Below are positions 33,457-41,415 of a stretch of 64,000 nt of DNA, piece by piece. The stretch covers positions 62,001-126,000 of IMG/VR virus record IMGVR_UViG_3300044620_001883; one strand, given 5' to 3'. Position numbers and translations under genes: made by a program. How positions within the stretch are numbered: position 1 is the stretch's first letter; every line of letters begins with the position of its first letter. This stretch comes from a virus. Below the pieces are notes generated by a model. It saw nothing but the letters and a program-made list of their open reading frames with translations, was not told the origin of the DNA and made no database searches.

Positions 33457-33731
33457 CAAGTCAAACAACCGACCGACGGGACAGGCTACACCAGGAGTAC
33501 TGGGAGGTGTTTACCCGATGGGCCTGGCGGGTGCTGGGTCCACAGCAGCTCAACTGGTATTGGACTATGAACAATACCCCGGCAGGTCAGCGCTTCAGCG
33601 CCGCCCTCTGCCGGTTCGGGTTGCAGGAATCATTCATGTACCGGCGCCAGAATTACGAACGCGGGCTGCGGGGTTCCATCATGGAACCTCCGCCCCGTCT
33701 CATGATCCGTACCATTGATGCATCAGCATAA
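33453..33731 (+). CDS. Small aromatic-rich protein, 92 aa
   Basis: ATG 33453 forms an ATGA junction. Trp/Tyr-rich (EYWEVFTRWAWRVLG, LNWYWTMNNTP) with a basic second half (YRRQNYERGLRG). No family recognised. Confidence 0.7.
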   Translation: MTSQTTDRRDRLHQEYWEVFTRWAWRVLGPQQLNWYWTMNNTPAGQRFSAALCRFGLQESFMYRRQNYERGLRGSIMEPPPRLMIRTIDASA

Positions 33732-33957
33732 GCATTTCGTCCGCACCCCTGTCATCCATGATGTGCTGCACCTGCAGTGCTATCAGCGGGGACAGTGGGT
33801 GCAGCTCGCTTGGTGTGATCGACCAAGCAGGTATTGGGGCACAAAGCCAGGAGCAGGCAGGGTCGTGATAGCCTTTCACTACCCCCATGCGCACCGCAGT
33901 TTCGTTCAGTACAACCAGATGTTAAAACAAAGAGCAGCATGCCCGTCTACGACGTAA
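33718..33957 (+). CDS. Small His-rich protein, 79 aa
   Basis: ATG 33718 (MHQHKHFVR) starts 14 bases before the previous stop. Beta-rich with several His (HQHKH, HYPHAH); RYWGTKPGAGRVVIAF in the middle. Overlaps the next gene by 19 bases. No family recognised. Confidence 0.65.
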   Translation: MHQHKHFVRTPVIHDVLHLQCYQRGQWVQLAWCDRPSRYWGTKPGAGRVVIAFHYPHAHRSFVQYNQMLKQRAACPSTT

Positions 33958-34550
33958 CGATTCAGGCCACGGTCCGCAAGGCAGTCCGTGTGGAAGCAGA
34001 CAACCAGCAGGCTGCGGAGGAGCAGGCCCACCAGGGCTTCACGATTCAGTGCGACAGTGATGAGTTCTACAGGCAGGATACGGTGGACACCATTGAAGTA
34101 CAGCCTGACACTTCCGCATCCGTCCCTCAGGATATGGTTCAGCGCGTCAAAGCCCTGGCAGCGGCGGCGGAGCGGCGAGCGGCAATCCTCGAGACCAATA
34201 CCAAGCGCAACGAGATGCTGTATGCCCAGGCCAAGGCAGCTGCGGACCAGTTCTGTGATGCTGTGGTGCGCAAGTTGCTGGAGCTGCGTTCACATGGGCT
34301 TGCCGTCAAGGAACAGTTTACCCATGTAAACCACGAAGCTTCCGGCTCTGTCATGTGTTTCTTGTCATATCACGTTGAAGGTCATTTCGAATGCGGGCGG
34401 CATGTCCTTGCAAGCTACCCAGCCTACGACACTGTGGAGGTGAAGAATTACGCAAATGAAAAAGCGTCATTCAAATTCAGGGTTACCCAGAGCGCCGAGG
34501 TGGCCGCGCGGGACTACGTGGAGCGGATTCTGGCCAGCGTGGAGAGGTGA
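33939..34550 (+). CDS. Hypothetical protein with an N-terminal strand-helix-strand module, 203 aa
   Basis: Residues 1-45 (YDVTIQATVRKAVRVEADN, AAEEQAHQGF) repeat the small-module pattern seen at 11934 and 42107. A coiled helix (MVQRVKALAAAAERRAAILE, then QAKAAADQF) connects to a C-terminal domain. ATG 33939 (MPVYDVT) chosen. No family recognised. Confidence 0.72.
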   Translation: MPVYDVTIQATVRKAVRVEADNQQAAEEQAHQGFTIQCDSDEFYRQDTVDTIEVQPDTSASVPQDMVQRVKALAAAAERRAAILETNTKRNEMLYAQAKAAADQFCDAVVRKLLELRSHGLAVKEQFTHVNHEASGSVMCFLSYHVEGHFECGRHVLASYPAYDTVEVKNYANEKASFKFRVTQSAEVAARDYVERILASVER

Positions 34551-34553
34551 CCA

Positions 34554-34715
34554 ATGAGCCCTATGCGGAATGATCAACTGCTCCACCAGGTCAAAACCTG
34601 GTGGGCACACCGCGACGGCAAGCCTGAGTGGGCACAGCTGACCAGTGACGACAAAAAGCACCTGGTAGCGCAATGGAAGCGCGAGCAGGACAAACACAAG
34701 GCCCGGAAAAAATGA
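34554..34715 (+). CDS. Small basic Trp-rich protein, 53 aa
   Basis: Found by following gene junctions: ATG 34554 is 3 bases after the previous stop, and its TGA (34713-34715) overlaps the next ATG at 34712. The product is helical and highly basic, with WWAHRDGKPEWAQL and a Lys/Arg end (KREQDKHKARKK). Nucleic-acid binding is possible from charge. Confidence 0.75.
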   Translation: MSPMRNDQLLHQVKTWWAHRDGKPEWAQLTSDDKKHLVAQWKREQDKHKARKK

Positions 34716-35182
34716 GTGAAGCTCGCACAAAATTAACAGCAGCCTTTGCAGGCTATCTGGGGGCTCTGTCCATCAGTGACGATGATCTGTGCCGCGCCTG
34801 TCAGCACCTTGACTATGCTCCAGGTATGCTGTCCCGCTGTTCAATCGGCTGGCCTGGTTTGTTTGACCTGGACAATTATTGCAAGGAGTGCCCCAAGTTC
34901 ATGAAGACCGATGAAGAGTGTGACCAGACCGAGCAAGGTCCGCTGATCAGTGCGCTGGTCGTGGCTTGCGAGAAACTTGTGTCGACCATTAGTGCGACTG
35001 GTGGGTTGATCAGACTTGAATCCGGCTGTGTGCGCCCCGTCGGTGATCCTGAGTGGGAGGACCTGGCAGACGCAGCCGAGTGTGCGGATGCGGCGCTAGA
35101 GCGCTACTATGCGGCAGGAAATCCACCAGTCCTGGGTGAACATGAGCAGCCCCGGCTACAAATCATGGAACGCAATGAGTGA
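34712..35182 (+). CDS. Cys-rich hypothetical protein, 156 aa
   Basis: ATG 34712 makes an ATGA junction. Cysteines at CRACQH, RCSIGW, YCKEC and DEECDQ could form one or two zinc sites in the first half. The second half is helical and acidic (EWEDLADAAECADAAL). No family recognised. Confidence 0.72.
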   Translation: MSEARTKLTAAFAGYLGALSISDDDLCRACQHLDYAPGMLSRCSIGWPGLFDLDNYCKECPKFMKTDEECDQTEQGPLISALVVACEKLVSTISATGGLIRLESGCVRPVGDPEWEDLADAAECADAALERYYAAGNPPVLGEHEQPRLQIMERNE

Positions 35183-35489
35183 CATACCTCAACCTCAGTG
35201 GGTACCACCATCCTGGATGTGTACAAGGGATCAGGACGATCTCAGGCGGGACACAATCGTGGGTGCCTGTAACTGCGGCACAAAAACACCGGAGGTTGTC
35301 TACCATGCACCAGGGTGCAAGTACCGGTTGATCTGTGAGCGTGACGATGCCCGTGAGTTAGCCGAAGCCATCAAGGTGGAATTAAACGCACGCCTGATGG
35401 AGCGCACCCAAGGGCTGTTGACCAAGTTGATTGAGGTTGAAGGACAGTTGAGGAAACTACAAAGCAGACTCCGCGCCACGCGGTCCTGA
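35175..35489 (+). CDS. Small zinc-site protein with a coiled tail, 104 aa
   Basis: ATG 35175 (MSDIPQPQW). The first half has ACNCGTKT and APGCKYRL, a likely CxC...C metal site. The last 55 residues form a heptad-like helix (LLTKLIEVEGQLRKLQSRLR), suggesting an oligomer. Last gene before a 117-base gap. Confidence 0.72.
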   Translation: MSDIPQPQWVPPSWMCTRDQDDLRRDTIVGACNCGTKTPEVVYHAPGCKYRLICERDDARELAEAIKVELNARLMERTQGLLTKLIEVEGQLRKLQSRLRATRS

Positions 35490-35494
35490 GTGTG

Positions 35495-35509
35495 GGCCGT
35501 TTCGCGGCC
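35495..35509 (+). promoter_or_regulatory. Short GC hairpin after a gene end
   Basis: GGCCG (35495-35499), loop TTTCG, CGGCC (35505-35509). No T-run follows, so it is weak as a terminator; it may mark the end of the upstream message. Confidence 0.35.
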
Positions 35510-35532
35510 GGACCAGCACTGGGAAGGATGAG

Positions 35533-35576
35533 GTGTGGTGGGATACTTTGTTCTATGTTTTCAAAATACACCACAC
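35533..35576 (+). promoter_or_regulatory. 8-bp inverted repeat around an AT-rich core
   Basis: GTGTGGTG (35533-35540) and CACCACAC (35569-35576) are perfect complements around a 28-base AT-rich stretch. It lies upstream of ATG 35607, which has AGGA 7 bases ahead. An operator pair around a promoter or a regulatory hairpin is possible. No clean -35/-10 pair is visible. Confidence 0.35.
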
Positions 35577-35606
35577 ACGCTTCGTGAAGTGGGCCCAGGA
35601 CTGCAT

Positions 35607-35954
35607 ATGCAAATAACACGCATTGATCAGCAAACACACGACGAGCTCAAGCGGCTCTTCGAGGATAATCCGGAGTTACGACTACAGAACAGGGGTTACG
35701 AGTACATCGGATGCGCTGTACGCGAAGCCAAGGCACCACAGCTTGCCCGGATCGCCGAGATCCTAAAGCAGCACATCACGGGGTTCCATGAGTTTCACAA
35801 CTTCAGGACCGGCAAAGAAGGGGAGATCGTACTGCGCTTCGACTATGATTGGGGTGCCGAGGACAAAACCTTGCGCTTCTGCGGTGTCGGGTACCTGCCC
35901 CTGGATCACCTGCGGGATGGTTTCTTGAATGGTGACCGCACGAGCAGCTCATGA
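35607..35954 (+). CDS. Hypothetical protein, 115 aa
   Basis: ATG 35607 (MQITRIDQQ) has a well-placed AGGA; a GTG at 35535 is in frame but lies in the inverted repeat. Mixed alpha/beta: helix HDELKRLFEDNPEL, then RIAEILKQHITGFHEFHNF, then strands (EIVLRFDYDWG, LRFCGVGYLP). No family recognised. Confidence 0.72.
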   Translation: MQITRIDQQTHDELKRLFEDNPELRLQNRGYEYIGCAVREAKAPQLARIAEILKQHITGFHEFHNFRTGKEGEIVLRFDYDWGAEDKTLRFCGVGYLPLDHLRDGFLNGDRTSSS

Positions 35955-36136
35955 ACTATTTCCTGGTACGTGATCGCAAAGGGCAGGCTGTAGCCTTGTG
36001 CTTCATGGCGGGCGCACGCCCGCTTGTTGCACTGCAGGAGCCGCGAACCATGAGTTACTGGGATGACAAAATTGTCCAACCTGTGACCCGTGCGGATTTT
36101 TTCAAACTGCACCCAGAGCAACCAAATGACGCATGA
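35951..36136 (+). CDS. Small hypothetical protein, 61 aa
   Basis: ATGA junction upstream and an 11-base overlap downstream. The sequence YFLVRDRKGQAVALCFMAG looks like a strand pair, and WDDKIVQPVTRADFF follows. No family recognised. Confidence 0.72.
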   Translation: MNYFLVRDRKGQAVALCFMAGARPLVALQEPRTMSYWDDKIVQPVTRADFFKLHPEQPNDA

Positions 36137-36527
36137 AGTCATAGTCAGTAACATCGGTCGCGCCTATACGGGCGACTCGGCAGACCAGGCACTTATCACA
36201 TTCAAGGAATACGAAGCGCAGTCCAAGGAGGGCGGCGGACGTGCGGCCGGCGAGCAAGTCACCTGGTTGGCGGACGGTGAAATCCTCAAAGAGTACCGAC
36301 CACCGGACTCCGACGGACCAACTCCCGGCACGTACTTCAAGGTTTGGGTTGAGCTGGAAATGGTCAATGACGACTTGGACCAATATGAGAATATGGATCT
36401 TGGTTTCTCAGCCACCGCTGCGTTCAAATATGAGGCGGATGCGCTAAAATTTGCCCACGCCCTGCACGCATGTGGGGAAGAGGGGTTGAAGCGTCTGATG
36501 CCCGCGGAGGTGTTCTATGATCAGTGA
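36126..36527 (+). CDS. Hypothetical protein, 133 aa
   Basis: ATG 36126 (MTHEVIVSNIG) chosen by overlap. Strand-rich start, Gly/Glu loop (QSKEGGGRAAGEQ), then acidic stretches (ELEMVNDDLDQYENMDLG) and helices. No family recognised. Confidence 0.72.
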   Translation: MTHEVIVSNIGRAYTGDSADQALITFKEYEAQSKEGGGRAAGEQVTWLADGEILKEYRPPDSDGPTPGTYFKVWVELEMVNDDLDQYENMDLGFSATAAFKYEADALKFAHALHACGEEGLKRLMPAEVFYDQ

Positions 36528-37494
36528 GCCTCAGACAGCCACGTTGGTATTCGAGTTTGCCCCGCACGCGGCCCTGCTGACCCGATACGATCTGCATGAT
36601 CGGGAGCACCATGAGGTTGGACACCACATGGGCGAGTACGCCAGGGAGACCAGTGACGGCGCTGAGTACCGGTGTCTCGGGGTGGAGAAGTACGATGCGA
36701 AGAAACAGGAGCACATCATTACCCACGGGAGTGACCTTGGCTGTGGTGCCTTCTATCCATCGACGCTGTTCCTGACCGGGGAGGACCACGAGGGAGAATC
36801 ACTCCCCCATGCACTCTTGGATGTGATTGCCCGGCGATTCTGGAACATGGAACCAAGCAGGATCGAGCCTGTCATCCTGCCGCGTGGGTGGGACAAGAAC
36901 CACTGGACCTGGTGGAAGGGGATTCAGTTTGTGCGAGCTGGAGAGTGGCGGCACATGCGCAAGACCTTCCTGACCACGCTCTTCCAGGCACCCCTGTGTG
37001 AGATTCTCTCGAATCGTGAATCCCCCACAGGTACCAATGCCTACACGGAGATCTTCATTGAGGACATACGAGAGTTCATGGGACAAGGACATATCACACA
37101 GGGAAACCCAACACCCAACCTCAACTGGATCGGGTACGCACCCAAACACGGTGAGGTGATTCGCAACAAGGAGACCGGCAAGACGTTGGGGGTCGTGTCC
37201 CATCTGGATGGTAATCTGGTCATGGATTTCCTGGGTGAAATCCTGATCATCTGGCGGTTCCACGATGGTCTCAATAATCTACACACCTGGGACTCGAAAC
37301 GGGATGGACCCGAAGCACCACGAGGAGCAGTCAAGCATGAGGACCGGTTCTGCGTGCGTTGCGGCGCAGAGCTGTTTGACGACCAGAAGCCTGGGTTGTG
37401 TGATACCTGCGTAGGAGAAGCGCAACGTGGTGCGCATGACATGCTTCAGTGGCTGGCCCAACATCCCGAGTATGCACACCAAATTAAACCCTAA
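36517..37494 (+). CDS. Hypothetical protein with a C-terminal zinc ribbon, 325 aa
   Basis: His-rich N-terminal part (YDLHDREHHEVGHHMGEY), then Trp-rich and strand-rich central region (WDKNHWTWWKGIQFV). Near the end FCVRCGAELFDDQKPGLC, followed by DTC, is a zinc ribbon. No enzymatic motif is evident; the HEVGHH-like segment is not a true HExxH. Confidence 0.72.
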   Translation: MISEPQTATLVFEFAPHAALLTRYDLHDREHHEVGHHMGEYARETSDGAEYRCLGVEKYDAKKQEHIITHGSDLGCGAFYPSTLFLTGEDHEGESLPHALLDVIARRFWNMEPSRIEPVILPRGWDKNHWTWWKGIQFVRAGEWRHMRKTFLTTLFQAPLCEILSNRESPTGTNAYTEIFIEDIREFMGQGHITQGNPTPNLNWIGYAPKHGEVIRNKETGKTLGVVSHLDGNLVMDFLGEILIIWRFHDGLNNLHTWDSKRDGPEAPRGAVKHEDRFCVRCGAELFDDQKPGLCDTCVGEAQRGAHDMLQWLAQHPEYAHQIKP

Positions 37495-37496
37495 CC

Positions 37497-37778
37497 ATGT
37501 CCGCTGAATTAAGCGCAGCCTTGCTGGCCTTGAATGAGGGTAACGCAGAGCAGTGGCGTGTTAGGTGGGCAAAGTCGGACAGGTCAGACGGTCGCAAGTG
37601 CTGGCGCCTCGAAAACGAGCAAGGACACCTGCGTGCTGAGATCCATCAGGGAGGAGACGTCCTGGAGGATATCTATTACGTCCACAACTGCAGTTGCGGA
37701 CTTGATGTACCGCTGCAGTTGCGGCTGGAGGTGTTGGCGCGTGTCCTTTGGACCGAGGCAGTGGAACAAACTACATGA
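37497..37778 (+). CDS. Small hypothetical protein, 93 aa
   Basis: Helix (LSAALLALNEGNAEQWRVRW), charged strand region, then VHNCSCGLDVPLQ and a helical end. The CSC pair may bind metal with nearby His. No family recognised. Confidence 0.7.
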   Translation: MSAELSAALLALNEGNAEQWRVRWAKSDRSDGRKCWRLENEQGHLRAEIHQGGDVLEDIYYVHNCSCGLDVPLQLRLEVLARVLWTEAVEQTT

Positions 37779-38035
37779 GTCTTGTACTACACATAGGATC
37801 AGAGGTGAGCCGTACCGTGGCTAACCTGGAAGAAGCGTCTGCCGCTTGGTGTTGGTACCGTGACGCAAACGGTCTCGGAGCTCGCGACATGCCAGAAGTC
37901 TATGTACAGGACGGCGACCGTAAGGTAGCGCGGATTAGCTACAATGGACGCTGTTGGTCGCCGGATATACCGCATCGTGAAATTGTGCTCAATGCGTACC
38001 GGTCCGTGGAAGCAGAAATCAAGGCGGGTTGGTGA
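37775..38035 (+). CDS. Small protein resembling a recurrent phage family, 86 aa
   Basis: The arrangement LEEASAAWCWYRDANGLGA, then PEVYVQDGDRKVARISYNG and RCW resembles a short phage and plasmid family I recall. Its function is unknown. Alpha/beta with a conserved helix and a two-strand hairpin. ATG 37775 gives an ATGA junction. Confidence 0.65.
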   Translation: MSLVLHIGSEVSRTVANLEEASAAWCWYRDANGLGARDMPEVYVQDGDRKVARISYNGRCWSPDIPHREIVLNAYRSVEAEIKAGW

Positions 38036-38038
38036 TAC

Positions 38039-38230
38039 ATGCCAGCTGACTTCGAACCTGAACGGGTTTTCATTACCCCCACCGTGATTGTGACCAGTGC
38101 TGATGTTCCAGAGGTCGAGGAGGTGCCATTACATTTCTTCCTGCGTGGTTTCTTCCGCCATCGTGAGAAGCTGTTGAGCGGGCTGGCAGGCGACGTAAAG
38201 GACAACAAGCATGGTCGAAACAAAAAGTGA
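38039..38230 (+). CDS. Small basic-tailed protein, 63 aa
   Basis: Strand-like start (ERVFITPTVIVTSADVP), acidic turn (EVEEVP), then an aromatic basic half (HFFLRGFFRHREKLL) and a Lys/Arg end. Overlaps the next gene by 20 bases. No family recognised. Confidence 0.68.
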   Translation: MPADFEPERVFITPTVIVTSADVPEVEEVPLHFFLRGFFRHREKLLSGLAGDVKDNKHGRNKK

Positions 38231-38681
38231 CTTCGAAGGGTGGTGCCTTGAGTACTATCCGGAAACGGCTGATGAATTGCTGCGGCGCAGCAGTGATCAC
38301 ATGCACTACATAGATCACTCCATCTTGAAATGGGAAGGACTCCAACCAGAGGCACTGGCCAAGTATGGGTTGGAGTTGCAGATGACGGACATCATGACAA
38401 AGGAAGGGGAGGAGGTCATGCAAATCAGCGGAGCCAACTGTGCGCTGTGTCTGGCGGTTTGGCCGCCAACCAAGGGTCACAACTGTGTGGGTTGTCCCCT
38501 GTACCAGTTCCGTGATGATGTTCCTTGTTATGAAGACAAGCAGGGCACGCCTGACTCGCTAAAATCTCCCTGGCATGTAGCCATGTACAAAGGTAACACT
38601 GCACCGATGCTCGCGGAACTGAAGGCCACCAAGGCTTGGATGGAAGCCTCAACCACAAGCAACAATGATACCATTACCTAA
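38211..38681 (+). CDS. Cys-rich hypothetical protein, 156 aa
   Basis: The middle carries CALCLAV and GHNCVGCPLYQ, then CYED, fitting one zinc site (two CxxC plus a further Cys). The N-terminal half is helical and acidic (YYPETADELLRRSSDHM). No family recognised. Confidence 0.72.
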   Translation: MVETKSDFEGWCLEYYPETADELLRRSSDHMHYIDHSILKWEGLQPEALAKYGLELQMTDIMTKEGEEVMQISGANCALCLAVWPPTKGHNCVGCPLYQFRDDVPCYEDKQGTPDSLKSPWHVAMYKGNTAPMLAELKATKAWMEASTTSNNDTIT

Positions 38682-39111
38682 ACCGAAAATGAGCGCCGTC
38701 GACGTGGTCGATTTCGTGGTTGAATACTTTGGGAGCGACCCTTCCAGGAGATCCCTGAATCCGCACTACACAGGCCAAGAGCATGAAACAAGATGTCTCT
38801 ACCGTGGACCAGAGGGTAGACGCTGTGCCTTTGCGATCTTCGTGGCAGAGGATGAGGTGGAAGCACTCAGGGAGGGCAGGCAAGCCTCAGACAATCTGCA
38901 CGGTAGTGGGCGGCTGCGACCTGAGGTGGAGCATCTTGCCAGAAAGACGGAGTTCTGGGATCGGCTGCAGTGTCTGCACGACACGAAATCGTATTGGAAC
39001 GCTGAGGGCTTTACAGATCACGGTAAGCTAGAATGTGAAATGCTACGCGCCTATGCGGCTTCCACATTCTGTCAGGTTGACGAAACCACCAAGCAAGATG
39101 CCATCCATTAA
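38665..39111 (+). CDS. Hypothetical protein, 148 aa
   Basis: ATG 38665 or 38689 (MSAVDVVDFV). Pattern DVVDFVVEYFGSD, then TRCLYRGPEGRRCAFAIFV, followed by Glu-rich helices. The CLYxGPEGxRCAFAI segment looks like a conserved metal or redox loop and recurs, as I recall, in unnamed phage proteins. No function known. Confidence 0.68.
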   Translation: MIPLPKPKMSAVDVVDFVVEYFGSDPSRRSLNPHYTGQEHETRCLYRGPEGRRCAFAIFVAEDEVEALREGRQASDNLHGSGRLRPEVEHLARKTEFWDRLQCLHDTKSYWNAEGFTDHGKLECEMLRAYAASTFCQVDETTKQDAIH

Positions 39112-39592
39112 AGAACTGCGGGAGCATCTCAGCTCCTACCCTGATGACATGGCCTGTGCGTGGGCCCTGTGGACGCCCCCGGATGTCGTGACGGTGATGC
39201 GACAGCACCGTGATACGCAAGCTGATCGTGGTGAACGCCTGCAGCCAACCCTCGATGACGAGGAGATCGGGTACATCCTGGAGCGTGCTAATCACAACCA
39301 GGACGCGTCATATGGGATAACCTGGTATTCGCTGGAGAGTGAATTACCCGCAGCTGACCAACGGGACGAGCGGGTCATAGCACGGTTGAAACCTGGAGTT
39401 CGGGTCAAGTGGTATGACCCTGACGTCATGGATGGTATCGAGAATGCCTGTCACAAGGAGGGTATCATCAAGACCGTACAGGTTGCTGATCACCTTGTAC
39501 TGCTGTCCCTGGAAGACGGTTGGACCAGTGAGGTTCTAGCCAGCGAGCTAGAGATCATTGAGGAAGAAGCCTGCCGGGATGCTGATGAGTAA
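39098..39592 (+). CDS. Hypothetical protein, 164 aa
   Basis: Starts MPSIKELREHLSSYPDDM, a pattern common to unnamed small phage proteins (helix, then YPDD and a strand). The middle is helical, and the end contains a strand-rich part (GVRVKWYDPDVMDG) and an acidic helix (ELEIIEEEACRDADE). ATG 39098 chosen by overlap. Confidence 0.7.
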   Translation: MPSIKELREHLSSYPDDMACAWALWTPPDVVTVMRQHRDTQADRGERLQPTLDDEEIGYILERANHNQDASYGITWYSLESELPAADQRDERVIARLKPGVRVKWYDPDVMDGIENACHKEGIIKTVQVADHLVLLSLEDGWTSEVLASELEIIEEEACRDADE

Positions 39593-39752
39593 CCGCGTCC
39601 TGACAATCCAGCTGGAGAACAACACCAATGAAGGTGAGGAGCATGACGACGAAACGATCGTCGCCGAAGTGTTACGGCTGATGCGTACTGGATGTACGAG
39701 TGGGTTCTACCCGACGTGGAACATTGTCGACAAAAGCGAAACAACAGCATGA
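39585..39752 (+). CDS. Small acidic protein, 55 aa
   Basis: ATG 39585 (MSNRVLTIQLE); ATG 39579 is also in frame. Strand VLTIQLENN, acidic linker (EGEEHDDE), helix IVAEVLRLMRTG. Bracketed by overlaps on both sides, which supports its reality. Confidence 0.65.
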   Translation: MSNRVLTIQLENNTNEGEEHDDETIVAEVLRLMRTGCTSGFYPTWNIVDKSETTA

Positions 39753-39925
39753 CAGGCATTCAGCCTCTACCAGCAAACACCCCGACGTTCCGGCGTGTGG
39801 TCTATGAAGCGGCCGAGCGTGTGACGCTTGTACAATCCGCGGCGGGCAAATGGGTGGACGTACTGGCCCATCGCGGGGCTGATCTGGTGTACATCACAAC
39901 TTTCCGGAATGAAAAAGAAGTTTAA
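39749..39925 (+). CDS. Small hypothetical protein, 58 aa
   Basis: ATG 39749 makes an ATGA junction. Beta-rich: FRRVVYEAAERVTLVQSA, KWVDVLAHRG, LVYITTFRNE. Overlaps the next gene by 17 bases. No family recognised. Confidence 0.65.
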   Translation: MTGIQPLPANTPTFRRVVYEAAERVTLVQSAAGKWVDVLAHRGADLVYITTFRNEKEV

Positions 39926-40334
39926 CCCGCGTCAGCCTGTGTCCATCTACAATGAATGGCCGGCAGACAAGTACCCGATCCGCAAAGGACGGGCGGTTTG
40001 GTTTGTTTGGAACACACTCCAGCTCGAATGCGGACATATTGCCTGGTACCATCCGGCACGTCACCGTGACCGCAGCTTCGTCATCAGCCCCGGCGCCGAT
40101 TTCTATAAAGTGAAGATTCGTGGGGATAATGAGGCCGTACATGTCTCGGCTAAGTGGGTACAACCCAAGACCCAAGCTGGCAGGAAGAATCTGCTACGTG
40201 CCTGCATAGTGCGCGCACGTTTGCGTCTGGAGGATGAGAAGGTCGCATTTGAGGAGCGAAAGTGGAGACTCGAAAGTGAGATCACAGCCTTGGAACGTCT
40301 GTTAGGACCAACCACCAAGAAAACCAGAAAATGA
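39909..40334 (+). CDS. Basic protein with a coiled tail, 141 aa
   Basis: ATG 39909 (MKKKFNPRQPVS). The centre has ECGHIAWYHPARHRD, a Cys/His cluster that might bind a metal. The last 45 residues form a charged helix (RLRLEDEKVAFEERKWRLES). No family recognised. Confidence 0.72.
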   Translation: MKKKFNPRQPVSIYNEWPADKYPIRKGRAVWFVWNTLQLECGHIAWYHPARHRDRSFVISPGADFYKVKIRGDNEAVHVSAKWVQPKTQAGRKNLLRACIVRARLRLEDEKVAFEERKWRLESEITALERLLGPTTKKTRK

Positions 40335-40726
40335 AACTTGTACTACAGATCAACGACAAGGCCATCAATGACACTGGCCGGGCACTAGCGGATCGTGGCT
40401 TCTCGATCACACCACCCCTCAATGAGGACTTCTGGCTATTTCGCGTGGCGGTATCGGAGGACCAGGCAATCGTCGGGTTCCCGAAGTTCATGCAGATTGG
40501 CATTGGGTTCCAGAAGGAAGCAGCGGATTGGAACACCAACCTGCCCAGCACCTGTGATGCCAAGATGATCTATGAGCACATTGAGGTTAACAAAGGTCAA
40601 GAACCCAAACGCCAGGATTGCATTAAGGCCATCGAGATGATCAAGGATTTCGTAGCTCAGATGGACAGGGCTGCCGCTGCGAAAGCAGAGGCAGAGGCTA
40701 CGCTGGAGGTACCAGCAAGAGCATGA
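40331..40726 (+). CDS. Hypothetical protein, 131 aa
   Basis: Strand-helix start (LVLQINDKAINDTGRALADR), an aromatic middle (FWLFRVAVSED, IGFPKFMQIGIGF), and an Ala/Glu helical end. No family recognised. ATGA junctions at both ends. Confidence 0.75.
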   Translation: MKLVLQINDKAINDTGRALADRGFSITPPLNEDFWLFRVAVSEDQAIVGFPKFMQIGIGFQKEAADWNTNLPSTCDAKMIYEHIEVNKGQEPKRQDCIKAIEMIKDFVAQMDRAAAAKAEAEATLEVPARA

Positions 40727-41415
40727 ACGTACCCGTCAAAGGCACACCGTACCTGGGGCCTTGTCCTGGTTGTGGGGCAGAGCTGGACCCAGGTTGGGTT
40801 CGTGGTTGGCGTGGTTGGAAGTGTGGCAGCTTCAATGCCGCACATGCCTGGATGCCAGTCGATTTCAAACAGAGTATACCTTGCGCGGTATCGGTGTGGT
40901 GCCGTCGTGCTGAGATTGCAGAAGCCAAGCTAGAGGTGCTGACCAGCAAGAGCCCCACGCCCATCACGAAGCCATTGACCCGGCGAGACATGGATGAGGA
41001 TGGGTGGGTCTCAGGCATTGTTTCCGTCCACCTCAGTGATGCCGTCGACAACGACCTTGAGGGTTGGCTGGACCTGCTCAGCGAAGCACTGGTGGATGAT
41101 TCGCTCCTGATGGACATCACCTACAAGGTTGTGGGGCTAGGCGGCGGGGAGGATGAGTTGCTTGTCGAAGTCCGCGGGGATGCCTCGATGTCCTTCAAGG
41201 AAGAAGAGGAACCCGAGGACAAGCAGGAACCTGTGAATCCCTATGTCTGCGACAACTGCGGGTACACGGCTGCCGCGGACGATCTACCAGAAGCAAAGGA
41301 CCTCTGGCAACGGCTGACCCCAGGCGGGATCTACACGGACAAGGAATGTCCTGAATGCGGAGCCTTGTGCTTCCCGAAGAGCTGCGGATTGGAGAACACA
41401 GTTGCACTACAATGA
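40723..41415 (+). CDS. Double zinc-ribbon / rubredoxin-like protein, 230 aa
   Basis: The N-terminus has GPCPGCGAEL with a distant Cys (WKCGSF), a first zinc ribbon. The C-terminus reads YVCDNCGYTAAADDL, GGIYTDKECPECGALCF: two CxxC pairs in the spacing of a rubredoxin-like knuckle. The middle is acidic and helical (LEGWLDLLSEALVDD). Iron or zinc binding is likely; partner unknown. Confidence 0.72.
   Translation: MNVPVKGTPYLGPCPGCGAELDPGWVRGWRGWKCGSFNAAHAWMPVDFKQSIPCAVSVWCRRAEIAEAKLEVLTSKSPTPITKPLTRRDMDEDGWVSGIVSVHLSDAVDNDLEGWLDLLSEALVDDSLLMDITYKVVGLGGGEDELLVEVRGDASMSFKEEEEPEDKQEPVNPYVCDNCGYTAAADDLPEAKDLWQRLTPGGIYTDKECPECGALCFPKSCGLENTVALQ

Noticed and set aside
36517-37494. HEVGHH near the N-terminus as a zinc protease motif
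   Set aside because: It reads H-H-E-V-G-H-H, with no surrounding helix, third ligand or Met-turn typical of metzincins, and the protein's later zinc ribbon explains its metal binding better.
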